Shown here piece by piece: positions 22,965 through 35,700 of a stretch of DNA of 64,000 nt (position 1 is its first letter; each line of letters starts with the position of its first letter). The position numbers were made by a program, and so were the translations under genes. The DNA is from Lentinus brumalis (lineage: Eukaryota; Basidiomycota; Agaricomycetes; Polyporales; Polyporaceae): the NCBI GenBank assembly GCA_001792895.1, contig MARA01000039.1, forward strand, positions 1-64,000. The letters are read 5' to 3'. The notes under the pieces were generated by a model. That model searched no databases. It was given only the letters and a program-made list of their open reading frames with translations, and had not been told where the DNA came from.

Positions 22965-25900
22965 ATGCTCAACGCGATTGGAGCCACTGCAGACACGCTG
23001 GGCGACGCGTCGCAAGTTCTGATGGGTAGCAATCCTGGCGGGGAATGGCAAGTGTCAGTGTCCGTGGAATGGGACGTAAGTACACCTTCGATCGTGGTGC
23101 CGTAAGTAGCAAGTTGGTCCTGACGCTTTCCGTTCAACTTCAGGTCCTTGGCCCGTTTCCTATCCACGCCCGGGAGCAACACCTCCTTTCGCCTTCGTTC
23201 CCGCTCAATCGTAAATATGTTTCCCCGACATGTCTAGTGGAGGTACTCAATACATATTCGTTCATCAGTGTCACACTCGGAGCCCATCGACCTGCGTGCG
23301 ACGTACCCGTCTTCCTATGCTGACGGTGGATCCGTCGGTTGGACCAAGGCACGATCGCAAGGCGACGGAACACTGGAAGTATCTTTCCCGGACATAAGGT
23401 AACATTGTGCCCTACTCAGAGACCATTATCTGACTGCATCACGGGACAGATGGGAGTCTTTGCGCAGGACCGAAGGATGGGCTGCCTTGCAGCATCACAG
23501 TCTTCTGCGCACGACACTCACCGTGTACCCTCCTTCCGGAGCGGCCCAGCGACAGCACTCGCCTCCGCCAAGCTTGGTCGTGACCTTATTACAAGGCTCA
23601 TACTATACCGTGCGCCCTCTGACAGACGCGGATATCGGAGGCGTACCCGAATGGCACATGGGAAACATCTACGCTATGGGGGCCGCACCGCCCGACACGG
23701 TGGAACTCCCTACGCCTCCTTCGCTGACTGCTCCGACGACATACGAGCTCTTGGTCAGCGGGGATTACGAGGTAACGCTCATTCGGACATGTATTGTCTG
23801 TCTTGCTCACAACGTCGCTGTCACAGATACGGCTCTTCGGGGACCCGCGTCATGGAGGCAGCGAGGTGCCCAAATTGTCGATCACACTCACAGTTGGGAT
23901 CGAGGGTGGATCGCCTTTGCTGCCCGTCATACGGGCGTCCTCCCACGATATCGCGTGCGACTTTGTGGACGGTTGGGCCTTCGGGGATGCCATTGGTGTC
24001 GGTGTACGAAGCCTTCAAGGCTGGTGGACTGTCACAAGCGTTAGCGTGTCAAGAGGTCTGTCGGATGTAAGCACTCTAGTATACTGGTTCCACGGTGCTA
24101 CTCTGACACGTCCCAGGATATCGAGCTTGTCTTGCTCAAGGAAACGCGCATAGCTCCGACACAGACGCGGATAGTCCCCATCAAGCTTAGACAATCAAAG
24201 TCCATCTCGTCGGACCGGCTAGACTTCACTGTCATGCTGCAGTCGGACGACTCGAAGTCAAGGGAGGAGATCCGTGTCTCAATTCCCATCAGCCAGCATG
24301 TCCGATGGACGTCAAAAGATGTAACGACCACTGGGCTCAAGGCCTCTTATTTCTTCGGCACATCCATGCCTACCGCCTTCCTTGTCAAGCCTCCGACCGA
24401 GCCCAACAACGGCTCTTTGGTGCCTCCTATATTAGCGTTGCGTCAGTCTCTTCCTCATCCTCGGAAGAGCCACCATACTTACAGTGAGCAACTTCACAGA
24501 CGGCGCTGGCCTCGACATTTTCGATCCTCAATGGTCTAACTTCTGGTTGAAGGCAGTGCCCCGGCAGCGACACAGTTGGATTATCCTCCCATCAGGGAGA
24601 ACATCATGGGTAAACACCTACTTCAGTAACAATGATTACTTGACCGACGAGTTTCACAGGGATTTGACTGGCATGGTCCCAGCGCACGGGAGGCATTGGC
24701 CACTGTCGACGCGCTACACAATATTCTGAGTGGGCAGCCCGAATGGGAGGAGTGGCGCATTGCCCCTGAAACCAAGTTCCTGCTCATGGGCCACTCAAAT
24801 GGGGGTCAAGGCGCGTGGTATCTTGCAGCAAGGCATCCCGAACGAGTGATTGCAGGTATTACCTCAGTACTGCGGTGTCGTCGAGAGCCATGTCTCAACG
24901 GTTCACTTGCAATCCAGTTGTGCCTGCCGCAGGATATATCAAGTCGCAGTCCTACGTATCTTGGGCCCAGTCGAGGTCAGTGGTTTCCTCCCTGAAGCTT
25001 GAAGTGTCAAGCGGCTTCTATGTTCACTGACGTATCTTTCATTAGATCTGCTCACTACGTCGACCCTGGTCTCCGCGCGATTCTCGACTCATCACTCACG
25101 CCGGACGATAACGACCTCTTCCTCTCTAACCTTGTTGATACGCCGGTGCTTGCCATCCACGGGTATGTCATCTTGTGGGCTACCATGAGCCACGCTCACA
25201 TTAAACAGCGGTGATGACGACAATGTTCCGGTTTGGCACACTCGTGAAGCTGTCTCCGTGCTGAAGACGTGGAACACCCAGGCGAATGTAACGTGAGCGA
25301 CGATCATTCCTGGATACAGGCGTCGTGCTTCACATATAACAGGTTCCGGGAAGACCCTGGCCAAGGTCACTGGTATGACGACATCTTCCTGAACGACCAG
25401 GTCAAGTCGTTCGTCACGCAAGCTCTAGAAGGCAACGAAACCGCGCTTCCAAGCGCCTCGCGGTCGTTCACGCTCACCGTTACCTCACCTGCCGACGTCG
25501 GATCGTTACATGGGTGGTGTATCCGCAAGCTCCGTATACCTGGAAGGTGGGTAGACAGTTTGCATCTTCCAACTTGCGTCTGACTTAGTCTTACAGGTTG
25601 GCTCGCCTGTCTGTTGAAATCGGCACAGACGCCGTGCGTGTACGGACGACCAACGTCAACGCATTGTCGTTGCGCATCGGTTCATTGCCAGAAGATGTGC
25701 GGCATGTGGCGATCATTGTCGACGGCCAGACGCTGGAGCTTGACGAAGCGACGTGGGACCTGCCTGATTTCATACTCGGGCTGGCGCAGGAGAGTGGCCT
25801 GTGGATTGTAGGTTGTCTAATTTTTCTGAGAGGAGATATAAACATCTCATCTCGCTCTGCCATCTCGCAGCCCTATGCCTCCTCAGACATTCCCGTCGCT

Positions 25901-26533
25901 CCTCCGACGGGTCGCATCGCGAATCTCCTCACAACATCCGCCCCCATGGTTATTGTCATTCCTGATCGGACACCCTCCCGACTACTTTCAGCTGCGCTGC
26001 GAATCGCACACGCTCTCGATCTGTACCACAAGTTGGACGCAGAAGTTGTCGACGATGAAGAAGCGATGCGAAGGCTCAAGGAAGGCTTGCTGGGCTTGGG
26101 AAACATGGTTATCCTGAGCAGTGGCAAGTTAAGTGCCTTCGCCACGACCATCCTGGACAAGAGGCAGACACCGTTCGGAGTACGCGGCGGCAACCTCGAG
26201 CTGCGCGGACGGTTGCTCAACGAGCCCTCCATGGCGACGCTCTTCCTCCACCCACATCCCGTCGACGCGAACAGTCTGGTCTTGTTCATCTATGGCGCAG
26301 ACCTTAGCGGACTAGAGAGGGGCCTACGGCTATTCCCTATACGAACTGGTGTTACCGTCCCAGATTGGATTGTAATCGGCTCTCCCGCAGACGAACGAGG
26401 CTCCGGGGGCGTTCAAGGCGCTGGGTGAGTTGTCACTACCGCTGGAAGTACTGCTTATTGATTGATACTGACACTCGTACACAGGGTGTGGGGTAACGAC
26501 TGGAGCTGGAATGAAGCGATGTCCGCATTCTAG
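22965..26533 (+). CDS. Large alpha/beta hydrolase, peptidase S9/esterase-like
   Basis: Fifteen exons splice into one frame from the ATG at 22965 to the TAG at 26531-26533. Boundaries include 22965-23075, 23144-23210, 23269-23398, 23450-23771, 23827-24066, 24117-24441, 24500-24609, 24660-24855, 24918-24975, 25046-25162, 25209-25292, 25343-25546, 25597-25807, 25871-26424 and 26486-26533. The N-terminal half is beta-rich (GPFPIHAREQH, SYADGGSVGW). The catalytic domain shows the nucleophile elbow LMGHSNGGQGAWYLAARHPE, the acid loop IHGGDDDNVPVWHTRE and the histidine in GQGHWYDD. The C-terminal third resembles the accessory region of fungal proteins annotated as prolyl-oligopeptidase-like or PHB-depolymerase-like. 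No signal peptide is evident with this start. The substrate is unknown, and the first exon could lie further upstream. Confidence 0.85.
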
Positions 26534-26833
26534 ATTACGACAAGAGGTATGTATGGGGTGATACATCACTACTGAATATACATGACACATTTAGAGTAGT
26601 ACGTCGTGGTGTGGGTCGTGGGTGGTGCGTGATGGAATCGTCAGGGCTGACCGTAAGCAAAGTTCGAGCCATCACGTATGCCTTTTGTAACAGTGCGAGA
26701 GGGGGAAAATTGTTACAATACAGTGCAATGAGAACACAGCCCAAAATTGAGAAAGGGAGGACGAGTGGGATATATATCACAGATAGCGAAAGCGACAGCA
26801 AGATGGTGGGTGTGGGCGGCTGAAGGGGTTGCT

Positions 26834-29800
26834 CTAGGATTGGAAGATGGACCTCGCGACCTGTTCGACCAATTAGCATCGACTTTCAATAGACGACAAG
26901 CATCCTTACATTCTCAAGAAGGAGCGTGACCTCAGGGGCGACATGGATGAACTCCTGGTTCCAGAAGTTGTACTTCGGGTTGCGGAGTAGTTCGATGAAG
27001 GTGACGAGGGCACCCCACGGGTGCGGGCGGTGAACAAGGAACCGCTCCAACAACACCCTCGTCATGACCTCTCTGAACCGGTCAACCTGGACCTCATGGA
27101 AGAGGTACAGCATCAACGAGCTGAACCAATGGGTGTGCGCGTTCGGGTAGCGCAGGTGAAGCACCATGGCGCTTAGTAGGTGATGCTGCCCTTCCACGTC
27201 CAGGTTCGTCGCCAAGTAGTGCAAGGCAACGACGCCAGGATCGGTCGGGACGAAGAGTGGACCTGCACTGCGAGCCCTGGCCTGAGCAACAGAGGAGACT
27301 CCAATGTACATGACGAGCGAGTTGATCAGAGGCAGGTTGTATGCCGCCTCCGCAGTGCTTTCACTTGCAGGCAGTTTGACGCGGTCCTTGAGCGATGACA
27401 GGAAGGTGGCCTGAGGCCCTCTGTTCAACAAGTACTGGTCCAGGTACATCCTAAGATCTCCTGCCCTGAGGTTGGCGGCGAAGTCGGAGAGGATGGGTGG
27501 AATGGGGCCCATCTCGGGAATTGACTCAAAGTCGATGTCGCGGAGGTGAGGGTCGGGAAGGACGAGGTTCGGAGGATACGCGCTGAGCACGATGTTACGG
27601 AGCTGAATGCAACGCGGGGGATGACGTCACATAGTGAGAAGTAGTACTCGCTGAGGAAATCGGGGAAGTCGTGCAGAAGGACGAGGAGGAGGCGGAGAGT
27701 TCCCCGGTACAGGTCCCGCCCAGAGGATTGGAGGTCGGCAGTTTTGAGGAAGGGCGCCAAGAACTTGAACAACGAGAGGAGCAGCTTGTAGAACGCAGAC
27801 CAGCCCTGAACCAACTCATGAGTATCGGCTAGTATACACAGCGCATAAATGCTAACCTCGCGATTGTCGGACAGGAGCAATTTTGGCATGAAGAGGCGAT
27901 GAGATATCAAGCTCATCCAGGAGAACGCAAACCCGGGGAAGTAGGTGGGCTGCAGGGAGCTGAACGTATCGCTGTAGTCGACGTTAGTACACGTGTTGTG
28001 CAGCCGCATGAAGTAAATACTCACCCAATCGCAAGGAGCAATTGGAAGTAGGCTGTCCCGAGGCTGGACTCGATGGTGTGGAGATCGTTCAACAGGCTAG
28101 AGAAGAAGCGGAAGAACGGCTTCTGCTGGAAGTGCGGGCCCTGCTCCTCGTGCATATTGGCGAGTACAAGAACGACGATGGTCAAGATCTTCGTCAAGTA
28201 GTGGACCTTTGCCTGGTCGTTATTCACGCCAGACGCATCGCCGTGGTACTTGATGATGTACACGATCAAGCGCGACATGGCATCTAACGCCTGGAAAGCG
28301 AAGCCGTATTCTCCAGCGTTGACGTGCTTGATGTAGCTATTGACGCTCGACTCTGCGCAGACACGGAAGAAGAATGAAGACATGTCTTCGGCCTTCAAGA
28401 TACCCTGCCGAGTGAGTTGCGTGATGTACGGCACGAACGACTTCTCCGGCGAGTGCGACCGCTGGTAGATGCTGACCCACTGCTGGAACCAAATGAATAG
28501 TTTTTCCCTGAGGGTCTCTGACTCAGGCTTGACCGAGGGCTGGCGTGCCGGCTGGTTCTCCGCCGTTGCCTGAGCGGTAGCCGTCCGACGAGGGACGCCA
28601 CGAAGGTCGTCCAACAGCCTGCTGACCCTGCGACATACATGAGCACAATCCGCCGATCGCTTAATGACTGTGACACTCACTCGTCGTTTGCCTTCCCGGA
28701 CTGCGCAAGCTGGGTGAGCACTTCGATCGAGTAGGAGAACTGGCCCTGCGTAGCAAGCGGAGGATCGGCGGCGAGGCATTCCCGGATCAAACCTGCTGCA
28801 AAGGTCTGCAGACTAGGGCGAGGATCCGAGTACAGGAGCTTGGCGAGCTGCTGGTCCTCCTGCGAGATCGTGACGAGACCGCTGCGCAGCAAGGTCACAG
28901 TGACGGGAACGTTGAACTTCCGCTCATCCTCGGCGTAGATTAGCCAAGTTATCGCCTCCCGTGCGACTTCCTCGAAGGAGTGGCACAGCTGGTCCAGCAA
29001 TGCGACATATATCTCGCGTCCAAGCTGAGACGGCGTCTTGTACAACAACTGAACGATCTTCTGTGACATGAGGAGCGGCGTGCGAGAGCGGTCAAGGGAG
29101 TCGGCGGCAATGAAGAGGATCTGGCGAACAAGGAGGCGGACTTCGTGGTTGGGAGGAAGGGCGGCGAGGGAGGTGATGGGTAGTTGCAGGAGCACCGCTT
29201 CCAAGTCTCGTACCAAGGTCTGCTACAGGATCAGCATGAGACTATGATGCCTGGTCTTCAATACTTACATTGAAACGCTCCATGGCTTCCTGGGGACGGA
29301 GAAGTGCTTGGCCGGGCTGCTCAGGTACGGGTGGCGGGCTGTAAAGGGAAGAAACCTGGTCTGCGCGGGAGTATGAAACGGTGGAATTCGGACGGCTCGT
29401 GAATACACGTCGCTTGGGATCCATGTCTGAAGACGTGTCAGTGAGCATCCGCATGCCAAATATATCGCACATACTGAATTCCTCGTAAACCTTCAGCTGT
29501 TCTGGCTCGACACCTGACGCCTTGATGCGCAGCAGGTTCGGAAGAGAGTTGAACACGTTCGACTGGGGTACGGACGAGTCCCAGAAGGGCTGGCCAGGGC
29601 GTTGCTGACATGGGTCTATCAGTACAATGATCACTGCGACTGTGAGATCTACTCACGTCTCGGTGGCGCCTACGTATCTCGTACGCAGCGGCAAAGCCGT
29701 CGTCGACGTCAATAACTGCACGGTCCATGGCCGCCTTCTCAATGGCTTGACACGCGAGCTCGATGTTCTCTTGTACCAGCAGGTAAATGACCTGATCAGG

Positions 29801-32800
29801 GACCATTTGCTGCCGAGGTTGTTAGTCGTGATGCCTCTCCCTCATATGGTCTTACTCACCTCCGTGAAGCCAAACTCCGACAGGAACTGACGGATGTGGC
29901 TACCGAGGTTACCCTTCAACGGCTCCTTGCAAGTGACCAAAGCCAGGGAGCCAGCCAACTTCTGTGCCATGAGATGACCGGCCTTGCGGAGCTTGTCTTC
30001 GCTGGGTTCCGTAACGAAGTCCTTTGCGACAAGCTCTCGCGTCGAGATGCCCGCAATCGTGACCGAGCGCTCCACCACTGGCAAGATGATCTGCAGTATG
30101 TTGTATGAGCTAAGAAGTCTACACACGTGTGCGTATTGCATACCTCGCGAACCGCGCGGTCAATGGCCATCTGCACTGCACGCTTGAAGTTGGGGTTCGT
30201 GTTGAGGGGAGCCAACTGCGGGTTAAGAGTGACGTGGGGGAGGATGTTGGACAGGATACCCTCAATGTGAGCTCCGAGAGCGCGCTGCGAGTCCGAGGGG
30301 CTGGTGGGGCCTAGAGGGATCACCTGAGCATCTGCTTGCGCTTGCGCTGTAGGGTCGTACCCACCCATAGGCAGGGAGTCTATGTCGCCGACATACTCGG
30401 GGAGGGGAGGACCAGCGAGGGAGTCTGTCAGCGGACGGTTGCGAAGGATAGTGGTAGCGTGCACGACGTCGAGGTCAACGTCCAGCGCCTTGCAGAGCAT
30501 CTCAATCTCAAACTTCAGGTTCAGTTTGAGCTCGGCGAAATGATACAACTCGGTGAGCAGGCTGATGACCGCCATCAACCATGGGTTCGGAGGTCTGAAC
30601 ACCTTGGACCGCGCAGCGGGTTCCAAGGTCTTACAGACGAAGGGAATTGCCACGATGAGCCTGCCGTTGTCATATCCCTCAATGAGGAGATCCTTGAACG
30701 ACAGGTTCTTGTGCTTGATCGGACGGTCCCGCGCCAGCGTAATGCTGCCGAGCCAAGAGCCGACGTTCTTGAGGACGGCACGCTCAGAGCCGAGCTGCAA
30801 GGTCTTCTCGGAGTTGAGAAGCGCCGCGGACTTTACGAGCGTCTCGTGCAAAACGAAGCGGAAGAGCGACTGAACATCGAGGGCGTCGAGGAAGCGGAGG
30901 TACAGTTGATGGTTGTTAGGCTCGATGCTGACGCGCTGGTCGACGAGGTAGTTTGCAAACCAGCGGGAGTACTGCTCCTGGAAGTGACTCTTCATCTCGG
31001 ACAGTTTCGCATCGAAGTTCGAGGGTGCGAGGTTGTTGACGATGAACAGGATCTTGTCCGATACCTCTTCCGGCGGTTCCTCAGGCTCTCCGGCGAGTCG
31101 GTCCGGCTGGATGGAAGTGAAGACAGGGGGTGATTCGGGGATGGGAGCTGAAGACAGGGTCCGCAGATCAGCAGAAGTGCTCGCGCCGTCGCCGTTCGCA
31201 AGCGCACGCTGAATACTGATGGCAAGATCGGGCCGTTGCTCGAGAAGGTGGGGAATCTTCAGCAGTGCTTGACAGAGGGGCTGCCACTCGGACAATCGCG
31301 ACTCGAACCTGGTGAGCGCCTGTATACCAAACTTGAACAGGTTCGTCTCCGGAGGACAGTTGAGAGCATCAAGGACGTAGCGGATGGCAATGCCGAGGGG
31401 TATGAAGTCGATGAGCTGGTACTGAATGAGCGAGCCAAACAAGTATCCAGTCATGGCGAGTTCTCGAGGTGGATAGAACGACTGGAAGAACTTGTACTCG
31501 TCGAAGAGGAAGTGGAGCATGCAGGAGAATATCTCGTGGTCGCGAGCGTTGGTAGACACCTTGTTGCGCTGAAGCAACTTGATGACGTCGTCAATTGTGA
31601 TGTGCTCGTCGTACATCTGCTTGTAGATGCCGTCCACTTCAGTCTCGATTTCTTGCGAATAGGTGACCACTGTGAATCCGGGTTCCGTATCGGAACCGGG
31701 GACCAGGTTCATGAGACGAGGGTGGATCTGCAAGCAGGCATTCCGGACTTCGAGACAGTAGTCGACATCGCTCTGATGCATGATACTCGAGCTGTAAGAC
31801 CATCAGTTGATGCAGACGTGCTATAATTCAGGCTGCCTACCTGTTGCGAAGGACGCGCAAGAATATGGCGATCGTCTGCGGCGATAACTGCATGGTCCGA
31901 GGCTCAACAGGAGGATCCGAGACCCGAACAGTCTTCTCACTATCCATCTTCAACTCCAAGAACGCAATCACAGCATGCAGGAAATCGGCCCCATGCGCTG
32001 TAACATTGTCGGCTAGCCACTTGTCCAGATTGAGATATTCCCGGCGAGATGCGAGTGCCGCGACATCCAAGGCGAACTTGAATGGGCGGACTTCCAGCAA
32101 CGCATCCAGTATCTAAGAGCCAATGATGAGAGGCACCGATGAAAAGTCACAATGGACATACCTTGAGATCCTGCGCCACATCCAGGATCCTGGTGATGTT
32201 CAGGTTGCTCTCGTCATAGAAGTCGCGGAAGGCGTTTGTGAGATACGCCGGCTTGATTTGCCAGATTCGCATGAAGACGAGTTGATGGTTGGGGTGCCCG
32301 GCAAGGAACAAGGCAAGAAGCCGCTGAGTGTAGTCCAGACGGATCTCGTTCCAAGGCGATTGCTACATAACACATGAGCACGAGATCGTCTGAATTGTTG
32401 ACACTGGTTCTTACCGGAACTTGCAGGAGACCCATGTGAACCAACTCAGCACTGATTTTCACCGCCTTGTCCAACATCTCGCGCACGAAGTTCGTCACCT
32501 CCGTGTTCTGGGAATCAGCAGCCTGAACCAGCACCTCGAACAAGTCCAACGAATTCCATGTGTGGCTTTGCACGTTGGCAGCTAAGGACTTGATTGTCGG
32601 GCTCGCACCCGCGACGTCCTCGACCGTCACGATCTTCCGCCCCGGAAGGTTCACGAAGTTGAAGGTGTCGCCGGGGAGGGACAGAAGGGCGTCCAGCAGG
32701 CGTAGTTGGTATAGCGTATTGGACCAGAGCTGCCAGAAACCCGTCACAGCATGCGGCTGATCGTCACGCGGCGAATTCATGAGGATAGCTATCAGAAGCT

Positions 32801-34111
32801 TCAGTGTCGCCGTGTCGACGCCCTGTCTGTCCGGCATATCGAAGGCCTTGATCGCTGCCGCCCAATTGAGAGTCGCGTTCTGTTCAATGCGAAGTGAGAT
32901 CTATGCCGGACGTCAAGCAATAGCGACTTACGAAACTGCTGAGTGCCCTCACTACGGCACCCACATCCGGCAGCATAGTCCCTTCAGAGGCCATACGAGC
33001 CAGAGCAGTGACAAGTTCCACCACCTGAGAATCTGTTGGAGGATTGCTCTCCGTGATGCCAAACCTGGTCAAGAGCGCGCGCACGACCTCCGCATCGCCA
33101 GTGATTTCAGGACCCAACTGTACCAATGCTTGTACGAGGGAGGTGCCGGCAGGAAGACTGGGGAGGTTGTTCGGTATAAAGATGATGTGTATAGTGAATG
33201 AGTGCATACCTCAAATTCGGCAAAATGCGCTGCAAGATGGGGGACACGATCTCGGCACCATACTTGGCTTGCGCGGCGATAATGAGTGCTTGTCGCTGAG
33301 TGGCATCCAAGATGGGCGCGTCGGGAGGGGCCTCTGCAAGGAGATTCGATAGCAGCTTCGCAACCTGGTTCGGATTAAGATCGGCATGGTCGAAGGAAGG
33401 ATGCTGACACAACGCCAAGACAGCGTTCTCGAAGTCCACACGAATCACTGCTGCTGCTTGCGCTGCGAGTTCCCGCCGGGTAGGCGCTGCAACGATGGAG
33501 GACGCCAGAATGAGCCTCTCGAGCGGACGAAGACCAACCCGGTCGGCAAACTTGACAAAGTCGAAGTTCCGGAAGACATCCCCTTCGCCGCGATCGATGC
33601 CATCTCGAAACCTGTCTGCTAGGAAAGGATCGCGTGCAAGGCGCTGGGTTTCTTGGACTAGTAGGCGAAATGTCAGGGCAGAAGACGGGTCAAATGCGGC
33701 AGGAGAAGCGGTGGAGGTGAGTCTGCTATGGGAGTGCACGATGAGGCGACGGATGAAGTGGAGGTACGTGTCGATGCCATGCTGCTCGGACAGCTATACG
33801 CGCCATGCCAGGGATTGCAATGAGCGGGACGTATGGATGCGACCAAAGCGTGTTTCACTCACAGAACGGATCTCTACCTGATTCCTCTCGAAGTTGTCCT
33901 CCGTGAGCGTAGAGAGCAGAAAGACAATCTGTGCTTTGACAATGGTGTGGATGTTCGGGCTGGCGGTGCCGTCCATGGCTGGAGTGCGAGCCCTGGTTGA
34001 GGCCTCCGTCATGCGTCGACCGCCGAGGCCACCGCCGGAAGCCGTTTTGGAAGAGGTGGGGGAGGTGAGAGCGAGTTCTGGGACAAGACAGACCGAGGTC
34101 GCCTCGAACAA
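26834..34111 (-). CDS. NOT1: CCR4-NOT complex scaffold subunit NOT1
   Basis: NOT1 is the scaffold of the CCR4-NOT deadenylase, on which the nucleases and NOT2/3/5 assemble. Sixteen exons: 33863-34111, 33210-33793, 32932-33157, 32415-32879, 32162-32362, 31841-32112, 30144-31791, 29860-30090, 29657-29809, 29475-29604, 29269-29426, 28681-29219, 28025-28627, 27857-27971, 26910-27805 and 26834-26860. The N-terminus has IVFLLSTLTEDNFERN and GIDTYLHFIRRLIVHS. The MIF4G/CAF1-binding part includes VLKNVGSWLGSITLARDRPI. The DUF3819 region has AGSLALVTCKEPL. The C-terminal domain has ERFLVHRPHPWGALVTFIEL and ends LLENVARSIFQS. One base is missing in the G run at 27616-27620, inside DVIPPRCIQLRNIVLS; one extra G restores the frame. 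ATGs at 34111 and 33976 are both possible starts. Confidence 0.96.
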
Positions 34112-34719
34112 CGAGCAGCGATCCCTTCGACTCGGAGAACGCTCTCTGTGAGCACGCGTCGGGCCTTTTCGAGCTCCGCTTCAATGATCGTGGCAACCTC
34201 AGTCGCACTCGCGCAAGCACTCGCGGCCGCGAGTCGACGTCGTCGCACATGACACTGGTCCCCTTGCAATCTACGCTCGCACCCTCGATGCAAATAATAT
34301 TGGACCTTGTGAGCTGAGCATCTTTGCCCTCGCATGCAGAAGGGGTAGGACGCCGGCTGGCAGGATGAGCGCACACGCGCTCAGGGTCGAATTTTGGCGC
34401 GTGGGATGGGTGAGTACCGTGCGGTTCACAACTCTCTCTGCCATACCATTAGTCGGCCGTACCTGCGCGCAATCGTGTGCATGACCGTCATTCTTCAAGC
34501 GAATCCAGGAAGCTCGGTAAGAACTTGACACCGGTACCAGTTCATCCGTCTCTCTCTACGAGCCTTTCCCCACCCTTTCCCGAAACCTCTGCGACGTGCC
34601 AGCACTTGTCACGCGTCTTCCATAGCCGAAGTATGCTTTCGACGAATCCCTTCGGTGATCAAGTGCTAACATACTGCATAGTTGCTGCATAGGTCAGCAA
34701 TTAGGTTCGTCAAGCAACA
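34112..34719. other. Divergent intergenic region NOT1 / unknown gene
   Basis: This stretch of about 600 bp separates two divergently transcribed genes and presumably holds both promoters. Open frames here are short and mostly antisense extensions of the NOT1 5' end. I see no clear TATA box. Confidence 0.5.
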
Positions 34720-35700
34720 ATGGCAGCTTCGGACGACAAAGGTCTCGCCAGGGACACTTATACCGGCGCCTCCACGAGCATACAGGTGTGTGCGTTCGCC
34801 TGAATCTTTCCCTGTCCACGCTCGGGGACCATACGGAGACGCTATCAAATGGATGTCCTAGCATATGCTTTCAAGCGGGACAGGTTTCCATCCCGCGGAA
34901 GAGCAGCCCGGTCATACGTGCAGCGAGTCCCGGCAATTGTGACCCGCGTCGTTGAGCCTTCCTGTGGCCGACGAGGTCTTCCTGACCGCAAACGTCATCA
35001 TGCATGTCATACCTGTCGTTCACTGCACGTTCCTACCATGTTCCTGATGAAAAACTCTTACTGAGAGGACACTTGACATGCTGTAGATTCAGCACGCGGA
35101 GGCTTTCACCGGAATAGAAAGGATTATGCTAGTCGCCCAAGGAGACCTACAGCGGCATCTGAGGTGAAGCAAGTTGTTGACCGTTGTGTGAAGCCTGACT
35201 CGGCTCATGCCTCAACCTCTAGCGCATTCTTCGACCGCACGATCACTATCCAGTGCATATACACGAAGACAGGACCGCGGGGATCGGGTGCATCCCTAGA
35301 CTCTCCCATCCAGCAAGAACGTCAGGTGCATCTCAAGTGCGGCAATCGGATACTTTGCGTCGCGACGTCTTCGGTCACCGTCACATCCTCGGAATGCGAA
35401 CGGCTGCTTCTCGACGAGAATTTCGCTCTCGGGCAGATCTTCCGGCACCTGCGCACTTATCCGGAGTTCGCTCTGCTGAAGGTGGAAGCTCAGCTGGTCA
35501 ACGGACTTCGAGAGCTCCGGCGGATTTACCAACTCGAGACGGAAGGCATCCGTTGCGAGATAGAAGAGGTTTTCCCTGACAGGGACATGTTCGATATGGG
35601 AGACGCATGGCTCAACCAGGACGCCCGCGACAATTGGTCTGGCATCTCCGGCTATCCCAACGGCTTTCCCGTAGTTGACGGACTCGGTCACTCTCCTTGA
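34720..35700 (+). CDS. Conserved fungal protein, possible chorismate-lyase-like fold
   Basis: The secure part is two exons, 35087-35163 (IQHAEAFTGIERIMLVAQGD) and 35223-35700. They join in frame as QRHLSAFFDRTITIQCIYT and end in GLGHSP before a TGA. Visible features are VHLKCGNRILCVATSSVTVT, LDENFALGQIFRHLRTYPEF and GIRCEIEEVFPDRDMF. I recall this pattern from uncharacterised basidiomycete proteins. It resembles the chorismate-lyase/UTRA small-ligand-binding fold, but that is inference. The proposed first exon (34720-34786, MAASDDKGLARDTYTGAST) needs a 300-bp intron, unusually long for this genome, so the start is uncertain. It diverges from NOT1. Confidence 0.65.

Noticed and set aside
25808..25870. 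Treating 25808-25870 as coding in the alpha/beta hydrolase
   Set aside because: The stretch is a 63-bp GT-AG segment whose translation has no conserved character. It is in frame, so retention cannot be excluded, but splicing gives the more compact hydrolase sequence.
30336..31133. Plus-strand 265-codon frame
   Set aside because: It is the antisense shadow of a NOT1 exon that carries conserved family motifs on the minus strand.
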